This document shows, one piece after another, positions 1-9,161 of a stretch of DNA of 64,000 bases. Source of the DNA: Corynebacterium zhongnanshanii. GTDB lineage: Bacteria; Actinomycetota; Actinomycetes; Mycobacteriales; Mycobacteriaceae. Under the pieces are notes generated by a model. It ran no database searches. It saw only the letters and a program-made list of their open reading frames with translations, and had not been told where the DNA came from. The stretch covers positions 2,142,898-2,206,897 of the forward strand of contig NZ_CP061033.1 in assembly GCF_014490575.1 (NCBI RefSeq), given 5' to 3'. Position 1 is the first letter of the stretch. Every line of letters starts with the position of its first letter. The translations under genes and the position numbers were made by a program.

Positions 1-81
1 ACAACCATAGGATTTTGTGGGAGCTCGCGCTGCAAAACCCCAGATCGCGATTTCTTGAGGGTCACAAAGTCCTATGGTCGT
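1..81. repeat. Imperfect inverted repeat upstream of the arsenite exporter
   Basis: Arms at 1-19 and 63-81 are complementary at 17 of 19 positions (left arm ACAACCATAGGATTTTGTG) around a 43 bp spacer. The window edge cuts the sequence at the outer end of the left arm, so the repeat may extend further. It could be an operator, a terminator of an upstream gene or the ends of a small element. No gene is visible between 1 and 162. Confidence 0.55.
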
Positions 82-162
82 GCCGTTGCCTTTCGACCGC
101 GACCCACCTACCGTGAGTATGTGCAGCACGCTGCCAAGACATCACATAGAGGAGAACATCAC

Positions 163-1335
163 ATGTCCCAAGGAGACCAGCACAGTGCGCCCACGTCCTC
201 TCCTCCCCACCCACTCGCCTCCCAACCACACGCCTCCCAGCCTCACCCTCCCCAGCTCAGCACCCTGGACAAGTTCCTACCACTGTGGATCCTGCTGGCG
301 ATGACCGCCGGTATCCTCCTCAGCACCTACACCCCCAGCGTCCCGCGCGCCCTGGAAAGCGTCACAATCGGCGGCACCAGCCTTCCCATCGCGATCGGCT
401 TGCTGGTCATGATGTACCCGCCGCTCGCGAAAGTCCGCTACGACAAAGCCGCGAAGATCGCCGCCGATAAGCGCCTGATGGCCCTGTCTCTCACACTTAA
501 TTGGCTGGTCGGACCACTGTTCATGTTCGCGCTCGCCTGGCTGTTCCTGCCTCAGGATCCAGAGCTGCGCACCGGTCTGATCATCGTGGGCCTGGCGCGC
601 TGCATCGCCATGGTCTTGGTGTGGACGGATTTGTCCTGCGCGGATCGGGAGCTGACGGCTGTGCTTGTGGCTATCAATGCCGTGTTCCAGGTGCTGATGT
701 TTGGCGTGTTGGGCTGGTTCTACCTGCAGGTTTTGCCGTCGTGGCTGGGTCTTGAGACCACGTCGGCGGAGTTTTCCTTCCTAGCCATCGCCGCGTCCGT
801 CCTCATTTTCTTGGGCATTCCGCTGCTGGCTGGCGTGGCGTCTCGCATTATCGGCGAGCGGACGAAGGGCCGCGAGTTCTACGAAAACGTCGTCATCCCC
901 AAGATCTCTCCCCTCGCGCTCATTGGTTTGTTGTACACGATTGTGTTGTTGTTTTCTTTGCAGGGCCAGCAGTTGGTTGCACAGCCGTGGACGGTGGTGC
1001 GCGTGGCTGCGCCGCTGTTGATCTATTTTGTGGTGATGTTCGGGGTGTCACTGTGGGCGTCGAAGGCGGTGGGCTTGAATTATGCGCAGTCGACCTCGGT
1101 GGCGTTTACGGCTGCGGGTAATAATTTCGAACTGGCGATTGCGGTGTCGATCGGCACGTTTGGTGCGTCTTCCGCGCAGGCGTTGGCGGGGACGATTGGG
1201 CCGCTGGTGGAGATTCCTGTACTGGTGGGTTTGGTCTATGTGGTCCTGTGGTTGGGACCGAAATTATTTACCTCCGACGCCACAGCGCCCCATTCCCCCA
1301 GCCCCACCCCAACGTCAACCTCGTCGGAGACATAG
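163..1335 (+). CDS. ACR3-family arsenite efflux permease
   Basis: A 390-residue polytopic membrane protein of the bile/arsenite/riboflavin transporter superfamily that would export As(III) across the cytoplasmic membrane using the proton gradient. The ACR3 hallmark RCIAMVLVW lies near residue 146 and is followed by DLSCAD and further hydrophobic segments, about ten membrane spans in total, the usual size for the family. The frame is open from position 55, but the ATG at 163 follows an AGAGGAG-like ribosome site and removes a non-conserved basic leader, so 163 is preferred. No arsR or arsC is visible next to it, although the window edge lies only 162 bases upstream. The Pro/His/Ser-rich first 35 residues and Ser/Thr/Pro-rich tail are cytoplasmic low-complexity extensions. 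Confidence 0.85.
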   Translation: MSQGDQHSAPTSSPPHPLASQPHASQPHPPQLSTLDKFLPLWILLAMTAGILLSTYTPSVPRALESVTIGGTSLPIAIGLLVMMYPPLAKVRYDKAAKIAADKRLMALSLTLNWLVGPLFMFALAWLFLPQDPELRTGLIIVGLARCIAMVLVWTDLSCADRELTAVLVAINAVFQVLMFGVLGWFYLQVLPSWLGLETTSAEFSFLAIAASVLIFLGIPLLAGVASRIIGERTKGREFYENVVIPKISPLALIGLLYTIVLLFSLQGQQLVAQPWTVVRVAAPLLIYFVVMFGVSLWASKAVGLNYAQSTSVAFTAAGNNFELAIAVSIGTFGASSAQALAGTIGPLVEIPVLVGLVYVVLWLGPKLFTSDATAPHSPSPTPTSTSSET

Positions 1336-1706
1336 CTCCCCCGCTCGCGGAAGCTGAACACAGATAGCCTTCCAGTTAACAAGCACGTAAACACAGCAAG
1401 AACTTATTGTGACAAAAGAGCCGCGCGCGCCGGCACTGAAGCAACGCGAGAAAGCAGCATCACTGCAGTTAGCAGCACCACGAGCAAGTTCCACGCGCGC
1501 CACTCGCACCATTCCGGCGCCACATTCTTTCCGTATAAAAAGTGTTGTCCTAGCGGCATTCGCGCTTTACCCTCCTGAAGTAGATTGGCCCGCGCAATCG
1601 AACGGCCAATCGCCGTATTGTCCATTGACCACACCCTCATAGCGCGAGCCCACACTGTGAGCCACACACTGTGGCCCCACGCCATGAGCCTTCGTCAGGA
1701 GTAACC
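1336..1706. other. Intergenic region, 371 bases
   Basis: No coding sequence is convincing here; the short open frames lack ribosome sites and family resemblance. A short direct repeat CACACTGTG occurs twice near 1650-1675. The region presumably carries the promoter of the secreted protein downstream, but no clear -35/-10 pair is recognised. Confidence 0.4.
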
Positions 1707-3104
1707 ATGTCCGTTTTCCGCCGTTCGGTTGTCGCATTAGCTGGAACCTCCGCTGTTTTAGCTGGTAGCTCCGCACTTCTTTCCGGCCCGTTCGCACCCA
1801 GCGCGAACGCCGAAACCGTCACAGAGTCCTACCCAGAAACCCCCGCTATCAACCCAGCGCTGCCGATCATCCACACCTCCCACGGCAGCGACCACCAAAA
1901 GGCCAACATTTTGAACCCGAAGCCGGTCTGCAACGCGTGGGAGGACTACCGCACCGTGGTGTACAAGGCAACGGATAAGTTCATGCCTGCCGGTACGATC
2001 TCCACCACGAATCAGACGGACAAGGACATTCCGTTGCAGCAGGATCTGTCCAAGACCCAAAGCATTTCTGTGGAGGTCAATGGCGATCGCACGGAGACCA
2101 CGTCGGTGAATCTGGGTGCGTCGAAGGAGGGCGGATCTGCCGGTATTTCTCAAGAGATTGCCAAGAAGATCGGGGTCTCGGCGTCGTATTCCCTATCGTG
2201 GGAGGCAGGTCAGTCGATCGGGCCCTACAACGTCCCTCCGAAGCACACGGGCGAGGCCACGTATGGTTTCCGCGTGCTGAACATGACTGGTACGCAGCAG
2301 TACTGCAAGCCGAATGGTACGTGGTCCACGCCGACGTTCTGGTCGGCGCTGCAGCCGGTGAAGAACGAGGTGCGGGTGAAGCTGTATGACAAGCTGGCTG
2401 ATTCTTACGCGCCGAACAAGGATGCGCAGAACACGAAGCCTGTGGTGCAGGAGTCCGAGAAGGATCCGAAGGCGGATGCGGAGGTCATCAAGGACACGGA
2501 GGTGCCTGTGGAGGGCGAGGTGGCGTCGGCGCAGCAGGGTGATGCCGAGGTTGCTGCGGATAAGCAGAAGAAGACCGACGCCGAAGCTCCCGCCAAGAAG
2601 GAGTCCGACAAGCAGGAGGCCTCCAACCCCGCGCTGGATCTGAAGCCGTTTTTGACGGTGTCCTCCGCGAAGGCCCCTGGTTTCGCCGGCACGGTGGCGC
2701 TGCACGTGGAGAATGTGGGCTCCGAGCGCTACTACGGCGACTTCCCTGCAACCCAGTTCAAGGTGCAGGTGAAGACGGAGGAGGGCCCGAAGGGTGTGGA
2801 TCGTCTGATCACTCCGCGCTCGTCGAATGGTGCTCACATCCGGGACTTGGGCTTTGATGAGAAGACCTCCACCCGCACCTTTGAGGTGACCCTGGCGAAC
2901 CCCGTGAACCCCGGTGAGAAGGTGCGCGTGGCGAACTTGGACTTCGGTGATGGCGGCACGAAGCTGGGTCGTGTGAAGAACTCGATCACGGTGACTCAGA
3001 CCGCGCGCCTGAAGGGCGACACGTCCACGAGCAACGATCAGAATGTGAACTCCAAGAACGCCACGGTGAACGATTTCGGCAAGAAGCACCCTGGCATCTT
3101 CTAA
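1707..3104 (+). CDS. Secreted protein of unknown function, aerolysin-like in pattern
   Basis: A 465-residue exported protein. The ATG at 1707 follows AGGAG and begins a classical signal peptide: basic MSVFRR, a hydrophobic stretch, then cleavage after PSANA near residue 35. The first mature domain (about residues 60-230) holds long Ser/Thr-rich alternating stretches and the segment SASYSLSWEAGQSIGPYNVP, a pattern reminiscent of aerolysin/ETX-type beta-pore-forming proteins. That is an inference from pattern, not a recognised family match. A charged Ala/Lys/Glu linker (about 235-310) leads to a second beta-rich domain (about 315-465) ending without LPXTG or a membrane anchor, so release into the medium is likely. 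Two cysteines (near residues 74 and 202) could form a disulfide. It probably has its own promoter; the crotonase gene follows 11 bases downstream. Confidence 0.7.
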   Translation: MSVFRRSVVALAGTSAVLAGSSALLSGPFAPSANAETVTESYPETPAINPALPIIHTSHGSDHQKANILNPKPVCNAWEDYRTVVYKATDKFMPAGTISTTNQTDKDIPLQQDLSKTQSISVEVNGDRTETTSVNLGASKEGGSAGISQEIAKKIGVSASYSLSWEAGQSIGPYNVPPKHTGEATYGFRVLNMTGTQQYCKPNGTWSTPTFWSALQPVKNEVRVKLYDKLADSYAPNKDAQNTKPVVQESEKDPKADAEVIKDTEVPVEGEVASAQQGDAEVAADKQKKTDAEAPAKKESDKQEASNPALDLKPFLTVSSAKAPGFAGTVALHVENVGSERYYGDFPATQFKVQVKTEEGPKGVDRLITPRSSNGAHIRDLGFDEKTSTRTFEVTLANPVNPGEKVRVANLDFGDGGTKLGRVKNSITVTQTARLKGDTSTSNDQNVNSKNATVNDFGKKHPGIF

Positions 3105-3115
3105 ACTTGGGGTTT

Positions 3116-4072
3116 ATGACTGCTGATTCCCCTAAGACTGGCGCCCCGGGCGCGAGCACCTCGAGCTCTGCGTCCGCGGGCGCTTCTGGCGCTGCGTCCA
3201 TCGGTGCTTCTGGCGCTGCGCCCAGCGCCACCATCCTCAGCTCCGAGACCACAGACAACATCACCCTCCGCATCTCTGACGAGGGCATTGCCTACGTCCT
3301 GCTGGACCGCCCCGAGAAACTGAACGCCCTGACCATCCCGATGCTGAAGCGCATGATCCAGGTGTCCCGGCAGATCCAGAAGGATAAGTCCATCCGCGCG
3401 GTGATCCTCACCGGCGCGAATGGCAACTTCAGCTCCGGCCTGGACTTCGGGGCCGCGTTCAAGAGCCCGCGGGAGATTGCCGCGAACTTCGCCAGCCGTC
3501 CATGGCGCGGCACCAATACCTTCCAGGAGGGGCCGTGGTGTTGGCGCCGGCTCGACGTGCCGGTCATCGCGGCGGTCCCGGGTTATTGTTTTGGGGGCGG
3601 TCTGCAGATCGCGCTGGCGTCGGATTATCGATTCACGTCGGCGGATGCGGCATGGTCGGTCCTGGAGGCGAAGTGGGGGCTGGTGCCGGACATGTCCGGC
3701 GTGCAGGCGCTGAAGCAGGTGGTCGGCGCGGATGTGGCGAAGCGGCTGTCCATGGGCGCGGAGATCATCACGGGCGCTCAGGCCGTGAAGTATGGCCTGG
3801 CTAGCGAGGTGGCTGAGGATCCGTTGGCCGCCGCGGAGGAGCTGGCTCGGGTGTTCATCGATCGTTCCCCCGACGCCGTAGCGCAGTCCAAGAAACTTAT
3901 CGACGAAACCTGGACGGCGGGGCCTCGGAAGACTTTCTTCTTGGAGCGTCTGCGTCAGGCGCCGTTGCTGTTTGGGCAGAATGCGAAGGTGGCGAAGGCG
4001 CGCGCGGCTGCCGCGAAGGTGGGGAAGAAGTTGCCGGGCTATAAGCCGCGTCGCTCGCGGCACGTGTTCTGA
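3116..4072 (+). CDS. Crotonase-fold enoyl-CoA hydratase/isomerase
   Basis: A 318-residue cytoplasmic protein of the enoyl-CoA hydratase/isomerase superfamily, acting on an acyl-CoA thioester. The oxyanion-hole segments SSGLDF (near 105) and YCFGGGLQIALASDYR (near 157-172) are present. The sequence EAKWGLVPDMSG places an aspartate where dienoyl-CoA isomerase-like members carry their catalytic acid, so isomerase chemistry is at least as likely as hydration. The substrate cannot be assigned. The first ~40 residues are a Gly/Ala/Ser low-complexity leader absent from typical family members. The ATG at 3116 is chosen over a TTG at 3107. It lies 11 bases after the secreted protein gene and is convergent with gluQ. 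Confidence 0.85.
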   Translation: MTADSPKTGAPGASTSSSASAGASGAASIGASGAAPSATILSSETTDNITLRISDEGIAYVLLDRPEKLNALTIPMLKRMIQVSRQIQKDKSIRAVILTGANGNFSSGLDFGAAFKSPREIAANFASRPWRGTNTFQEGPWCWRRLDVPVIAAVPGYCFGGGLQIALASDYRFTSADAAWSVLEAKWGLVPDMSGVQALKQVVGADVAKRLSMGAEIITGAQAVKYGLASEVAEDPLAAAEELARVFIDRSPDAVAQSKKLIDETWTAGPRKTFFLERLRQAPLLFGQNAKVAKARAAAAKVGKKLPGYKPRRSRHVF

Positions 4073-4106
4073 GGCCCGCAGAGCGCCCGGCGCGCGGCGC
4101 GGGGTG

Positions 4107-5201
4107 TTATGGGGAGATGAAGTGGTCGGGGTCAAAGGAGACCGGGTCCCGCGGGAGTTTGCCCAGATCAAAGGACTCTAGAGCCTCGAGGAGCACGCGG
4201 TGGTTCCGGTCCGCGAGGCTCTCGGCGCTAGCAACAGCCTCGGCAGCTGCGCCCCCGGCGGCGCTAGAGCTCGCGGCAGCCGCGCCGCCCAGCGAGCCCA
4301 GAATCCACTCCAACACCCGCGCCGACGCCCCCGGATCCACCGCCCGCAACTGCGCCAGCGTCACCGCCCCATCACGCTTCGCCAAACGCCTGCCCTCCGG
4401 CCCCACCACCAACGGCACGTGCACATACTGCACCTCCGGCAGATCCAGCAGGTGCGCCAGGTACGCCTGGCGCGGCGCCGAGCTCAACAGGTCGTCACCG
4501 CGGACAACCTCGCGGACGTGCGCCAGGGCGTCGTCCACAACAACGGCCAGATTGTAGGCGTAATCCCTCGCATGCCCACCGGCGCCGTCGTCCCCCGGCT
4601 CGCCCGGCGCGCACCGCGGAAGGATGTTCCCTCCCCGCCGTAGAACCATGTCGTCCACGTCCCCGGCGTACACCCGCGTCAGCGGGTCCGCCTCCGCCGC
4701 GAAAAGCTCCGTCACCTCCCACGAGGACACCCCGGCGCGCAGCCGCAAAGCCGGCACTCGCCCACCCCGGGAACCCCCGGCGGCCAGCTCTTCCCTCTTC
4801 CGCCCGGCCTCCTCCACAGACAGGTCCCTGCATGTCCCCGGATAGCGCCCCGGGATGGCATGGGGTGCCCGCACTGCGTCCTGAATGTCCCGGCGCGAAC
4901 AGAAGCACTCGTACACCAGCCCGCGCCGCTGCAAGTCCTGCAGCGCGGACTCGTAATGCTCATACGTCTCCTGTTGGCGCGCCGCCGGCCCCACGAAGCG
5001 CAGCCCCAGCTCCTCCAAGTCGGCCCGTTGGCGGGAGGTGAAGTGTGGGGAGGTGCGCTGGGCGTCGATATCATCAATGCGCAACGCCAGCCTGCCCGCA
5101 GCGCGCAACCACGCGATCACGGCGGTGCGGAGGTTGCCGATGTGCAGGTCGCCGGAGGGGCTGGGCGCGTATCGGCCGGCGGGTGGGGTGCTGGTGCTCA
5201 C
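4107..5201 (-). CDS. gluQ: Glutamyl-queuosine tRNA(Asp) synthetase
   Basis: A 364-residue truncated paralogue of glutamyl-tRNA synthetase that lacks the anticodon-binding domain. In the family it activates glutamate and attaches it to the cyclopentene ring of queuosine at position 34 of tRNA(Asp). Visible motifs are the class I signature RYAPSPSGDLHIGNLRTA (HIGN as HIGH equivalent), the zinc region YECFCSRRDIQ...YPGTC typical of YadB/GluQRS, and LAKRDGA as the KMSKS equivalent. Starts with GTG at 5201. It is divergent from tgt with only ~50 bases between the two starts. An Ala/Ser/Gly-rich insertion lies near the C-terminus, coded around 4220-4290. It is somewhat longer than the ~300-residue E. 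coli protein. Confidence 0.9.
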   Translation of the reverse strand: MSTSTPPAGRYAPSPSGDLHIGNLRTAVIAWLRAAGRLALRIDDIDAQRTSPHFTSRQRADLEELGLRFVGPAARQQETYEHYESALQDLQRRGLVYECFCSRRDIQDAVRAPHAIPGRYPGTCRDLSVEEAGRKREELAAGGSRGGRVPALRLRAGVSSWEVTELFAAEADPLTRVYAGDVDDMVLRRGGNILPRCAPGEPGDDGAGGHARDYAYNLAVVVDDALAHVREVVRGDDLLSSAPRQAYLAHLLDLPEVQYVHVPLVVGPEGRRLAKRDGAVTLAQLRAVDPGASARVLEWILGSLGGAAAASSSAAGGAAAEAVASAESLADRNHRVLLEALESFDLGKLPRDPVSFDPDHFISP

Positions 5202-5251
5202 TCCCCCAGCCTAACCCGCGCGCGTGGCGCCCCGCAGTAGACTGGGTTCCC

Positions 5252-6619
5252 ATGACCGCCGAACAGCGCCACACAGACACAACCTTCAGCTTAGGCACCC
5301 GCCTGGAGGAGGACACGCGCCTTCCTGACTCCGCCCCGCGGCAGACCGCCTCCGCCATCGACGCCGCCGGTAACCCCGTGACCAGCGTGAACACCGAAAA
5401 CCAGGGGCATGGGCGCACCGGGGTGATTCACACGCCGCACGGCGACATCCACACGCCCGCGTTCATTCCCGTGGGCACGAAGGCGACCGTGAAGACCCTC
5501 ACGCCACAGCAGGTGCGCAGCGCCGGGGCGCAGGCGGTGCTGTCCAACGCGTACCACCTGTATTTGCAGCCAGGCCCAGAGATCGTGGACCAGGCCGGTG
5601 GCGTGGCCGCCTTTGAGAATTGGCACGGACCTACCTACACGGACTCCGGCGGGTTCCAGGTGATGAGCCTGGGCGTGGGGTTCAAGAAGGTCCTGGCGAT
5701 GGACACGAAGGGGCTGGATAAGAAGGACATTGTGGCGCAACAGTCCAAGCGCATGGCCGTGGTGGACGAGGATGGTGTGGATTTCCGCAGTGTGATTGAT
5801 GGGTCGAAGCACCGGTTCACCCCGGAGGTGTCCATGCAGATCCAGCACCAGTTGGGCGCGGACATTATCTTCGCGTTCGATGAGCTAACCACGCTGGTGA
5901 ATACGCGCCACTACCAGGAGCGGTCTGTGGAGCGGACGCATCGGTGGGCACAGCGCTGCCTGGAGGAGCACTACCGGCAGACTGTGCTGCGCGAGGATAA
6001 GCCGCTGCAGTCTCTGTGGGGCGTGGTGCAGGGCGCGCAGTACGAAGACCTGCGGAAACAGGCCGCGCGCGGCCTGGTGGAACTGTCCGACGCCGCAATT
6101 GCAGACGGGCGGCGCGGCTTCGGCGGCTACGGCATCGGCGGGGCGTTGGAGAAGGAGAACCTGGGGACGATCGTCAACTGGGTGTGTGAGGAGCTGCCGG
6201 AAAACATGCCGCGCCACCTGCTGGGGATCTCCGAGCCGGACGACCTGTTCACGGGCGTGGCCGCGGGGGCGGACACGTTCGATTGTGTGGCGCCGACGCG
6301 CCTGGCCAGACGTGGCGGGGTGTACACGTTGGATGGTCGGATGAACTTGACCAATGCGCGTTTCAAGAATGATTTTTCTCCCATCGACGCCGAAGTGGGC
6401 GGCGAAGTCTCCGAGAACTATTCGCGCGCGTATATCCACCATCTGTTGAAGGCAAAGGAGTTTTTGGCGGGGACGTTGTGCACGATGCACAACCTGCATT
6501 TCATGATCACGCTGGTGGATAACATCAGGCGGTCCATCGAGGAGGGGCGTTTTGTGGAGTATCGCGCGGAGTTTATGAGCCGGTATTACGGCGAGGGCTG
6601 GGAGGCGCGGCTGGGCTAG
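5252..6619 (+). CDS. tgt: tRNA-guanine(34) transglycosylase, zinc cysteines missing
   Basis: A 455-residue enzyme that exchanges guanine 34 in GUN-anticodon tRNAs for queuine or a queuine precursor. Conserved are TDSGGFQVMSLG (catalytic Asp region), DGSKHRFTPE, GFGGYGIGGAL, and TFDCVAPTRLARRG with the nucleophilic aspartate. Where E. coli Tgt has its three zinc-binding cysteines (PECDCYTCRNYSR), this protein reads AEVGGEVSENYSR, with V382, G384 and S387 at those positions; the histidine of the HNL motif remains. The ATG at 5252 is preferred because upstream codons overlap gluQ and look non-coding. The first ~55 residues are a variable extension. It is divergent from gluQ, whose substrate is the queuosine Tgt initiates, and convergent with the MMPL gene with a gap of only 5 bases. 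Confidence 0.9.
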   Translation: MTAEQRHTDTTFSLGTRLEEDTRLPDSAPRQTASAIDAAGNPVTSVNTENQGHGRTGVIHTPHGDIHTPAFIPVGTKATVKTLTPQQVRSAGAQAVLSNAYHLYLQPGPEIVDQAGGVAAFENWHGPTYTDSGGFQVMSLGVGFKKVLAMDTKGLDKKDIVAQQSKRMAVVDEDGVDFRSVIDGSKHRFTPEVSMQIQHQLGADIIFAFDELTTLVNTRHYQERSVERTHRWAQRCLEEHYRQTVLREDKPLQSLWGVVQGAQYEDLRKQAARGLVELSDAAIADGRRGFGGYGIGGALEKENLGTIVNWVCEELPENMPRHLLGISEPDDLFTGVAAGADTFDCVAPTRLARRGGVYTLDGRMNLTNARFKNDFSPIDAEVGGEVSENYSRAYIHHLLKAKEFLAGTLCTMHNLHFMITLVDNIRRSIEEGRFVEYRAEFMSRYYGEGWEARLG

Positions 6620-6624
6620 CCGCG

Positions 6625-9078
6625 CTAGTCGCGCGCGGCGCCCTCGTAGCGCGTGATCTTCCCGGAGCTAAACGCCTTCTCCAGGGAGGATCCCTCCACG
6701 TCCAGCGTGGGAAGCACCTTGTCCAGCCACTTCGGCATGTACCAGGTGGCGCGTCCGGCCAGGAGCATGAGCGCGGGGATGGCGGTCATGCGGATCAGGA
6801 AGGCGTCGAAGAGCACGCCGGCGCCGAGCGCGAAGCCAAAGATCTGGATGAACGGCAGGGGCTGGAAGATGAAGGACACAAACACCGCGATCATGATGAG
6901 CGCGGCCACGGTCACCACGCGTGCGCCGAGGCCGAAGCCGTGGATTACGGAGTCCTCGGTGGCGCTGTAGGTGTAGTCCGGGCCCTGCGCGAGGCGTTGG
7001 GATTCCTGGATGTAGCGTTCTCTCATGCGGCTGACGATGAACACTTGGTAGTCCATGGCCAGCCCGAAGGTCACGCCGATCAGGAAGATCGGCATGAAGC
7101 TGATGAGTGGGCCGGGGGAATCCCACAGGCCCCACAGGCCTTCCTGCCACACCAGCACGGTCACACCGAAGGCCGCACCCACGGACAGCAGGAAACCGCC
7201 GGCGGCCATGAGTGGGACCAGCAAAGAGCGGAACACCATCATGAGCAGCACCAGGGCCAGCCCCACCACCAGCGCCAGGTAGATGGGCATGGCCTTCTTC
7301 AACGTGTCCGTGACGTCTTGTTGGATAGGGATCAAGCCTGTGATTCCCATGGTCACGCCCGTTTCGCGTTCGATGTCCGCCTGCTGCTCCCGCAGGGCGT
7401 GGATCAACTGCACGGTGGATTCCTCCCGTGGCCCGTGCACAGGGGTGACCACGAGCTGTGCGGTGGTGCCGTCCTCGGACTGTCCGACCAGCTGCGCGTG
7501 TTCCACTTCCGGGTTGTTCTGCAGCTGGTCCATCGCATAGATGAACGCGGCCTGTTGTGGCGAGGCGGGAGTCTGCTCTTCGCTGCGCTCCCCCGCCCCG
7601 CCGGTGTACGGCGCCAACACGGTAGCGTCCGCCCGCGCGTGCTCAGCATCCACCAGCACCAGCATCGGAGCATTCCGGCCCTCGCCGAATCCTTCCGCGA
7701 GCAGGTCCGCGGCTTGCCGCTGCGTGGATGTGACACTACTGGTGGTGTCATTCGGCAGAGACAGCTGTAGGTTCAACGCCGGCAGCGTGAGCAGCGCCAA
7801 CACCGCCATCACCACAGCCAACGCCACACCGGGGAACCGGTGCACCAGCTTCACCCACCGCGTGCCCAGGTTTTCCTTCGTGCCGTGCACCTGCGGCCCG
7901 GTCGTGCGGCCATCCTCCCGCAGGCTTTCCCGCGGCGTACGGCTCGCCTCGCTCTTGAACACCCACCGGCCCAGCAGCCCCAGCAACGCGGGCAGGAACG
8001 TCAGGGACAGTAGCACTGCCACCAGCACGAAGGCCGCCGCGAAGTAACCCATCGCAGACAGGAACGGGATGTTCACCAGCCGCAGGCCCGCCAGGGCCAC
8101 GATCACGGTCACTCCGGCGAACACCACCGCGCTGCCTGCCGTGCCGCAGGCCAGCCCGATCGCGTCCGGCCTGGACCGGCCGAGCGCCAGCTCGTCCCGG
8201 TAGCGCGCCATAATAAACAAGGCATAGTCAATTCCCACGGCCAGGCCGATCATGAGCCCCAGGGTGGGCGTCATGGAGTTCAACGGCACGAAGGCGGTGG
8301 CGCCCACGGTCAGGAACGCACCAATACCCACGCCCACCAGCGCGCTGATCAGCGGCAGCCCCGCCGCCAGCAGGGACATGAACGTAATCGCCAGGATAAT
8401 CAGGGCCACCACCACGCCCACGATCTCTGAGATGGGTTCGATCTCAATCGGGTCTCCAAATCCAGGCCCGCCGATCTCCACGCGTAGCCCAGCATCCCGG
8501 GAGATTTGGGCGGCGGCTTCCACGGCATCGCGGTCGGCGTCGGTCACTTCGGCGGGGAGGGCGACGTCGAAGGAGAAGGTGGAGGTGCCGATGGTGGCGT
8601 CGTCGGATAGGACACGTTGCGTGTAGGCGTCCTTGGTGGCGGTGGCTTTCGGCAGGCCCTGGTTGGTGAGTTGGTCCACGATCGCGTCCGTTTGCGCGTG
8701 GTTCACAGTGACGGGGTTGCCCCAGCGCAGGGTGCTGCCTAGTTGCGGCACGGTGTCCTTGATCGCCTGGGTGGTGCGGTCCATCGCCTCCATGTAGGCG
8801 GGTTCGTCCAGGCGGTGGCCTTCGGGGGCTTGCCACACCATGTTCACGTCCGCGGACGCCGCCGGGTTGTCCGTGCCGGGGAACTTGTCCATCAGGATCT
8901 CGGTGGCCTGGGTGGAGGGCACGTTGTTGATGGCGAAGATGTCGTTGAAGCCTTTTTGGAAGCTCAGTGCACTGCCTGCCACGCCGAGAAGCGCGAGCAG
9001 CCAGACTATGATGACCACCCATTTGTGCAGGTAGGACCATCGACCAACGTGAAAGAGGAATTGTGCCACGATCCCCAC
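6625..9078 (-). CDS. MMPL-family RND transporter
   Basis: An 817-residue inner-membrane protein of the RND superfamily, MMPL type. These proteins move lipids or glycolipids such as mycolate precursors, or drugs, across the membrane of mycolic-acid bacteria. The topology is typical: TM1 near residues 18-38, a large periplasmic porter loop, a TM2-6 block (about residues 215-370) with GLAVGIDYALFIMARYRDEL, a second periplasmic loop, and a TM8-12 block with GLAMDYQVFIVSRMRERY. The paired GxxxDY segments are the proton-relay positions of the family. The GTG at 9078 begins MGIVAQFLFHVGRW. Substrate is not deducible, and no neighbouring lipid gene points to one. It is convergent with tgt. Confidence 0.88.
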   Translation of the reverse strand: MGIVAQFLFHVGRWSYLHKWVVIIVWLLALLGVAGSALSFQKGFNDIFAINNVPSTQATEILMDKFPGTDNPAASADVNMVWQAPEGHRLDEPAYMEAMDRTTQAIKDTVPQLGSTLRWGNPVTVNHAQTDAIVDQLTNQGLPKATATKDAYTQRVLSDDATIGTSTFSFDVALPAEVTDADRDAVEAAAQISRDAGLRVEIGGPGFGDPIEIEPISEIVGVVVALIILAITFMSLLAAGLPLISALVGVGIGAFLTVGATAFVPLNSMTPTLGLMIGLAVGIDYALFIMARYRDELALGRSRPDAIGLACGTAGSAVVFAGVTVIVALAGLRLVNIPFLSAMGYFAAAFVLVAVLLSLTFLPALLGLLGRWVFKSEASRTPRESLREDGRTTGPQVHGTKENLGTRWVKLVHRFPGVALAVVMAVLALLTLPALNLQLSLPNDTTSSVTSTQRQAADLLAEGFGEGRNAPMLVLVDAEHARADATVLAPYTGGAGERSEEQTPASPQQAAFIYAMDQLQNNPEVEHAQLVGQSEDGTTAQLVVTPVHGPREESTVQLIHALREQQADIERETGVTMGITGLIPIQQDVTDTLKKAMPIYLALVVGLALVLLMMVFRSLLVPLMAAGGFLLSVGAAFGVTVLVWQEGLWGLWDSPGPLISFMPIFLIGVTFGLAMDYQVFIVSRMRERYIQESQRLAQGPDYTYSATEDSVIHGFGLGARVVTVAALIMIAVFVSFIFQPLPFIQIFGFALGAGVLFDAFLIRMTAIPALMLLAGRATWYMPKWLDKVLPTLDVEGSSLEKAFSSGKITRYEGAARD

Positions 9079-9161
9079 CCTACACGCGAGGCCCTACATC
9101 ACCCGGGGGCGTGGCTGGGTATCGTGGGTGGGTATAGTGCCCCTGGTTGATAAGAGTGTTG

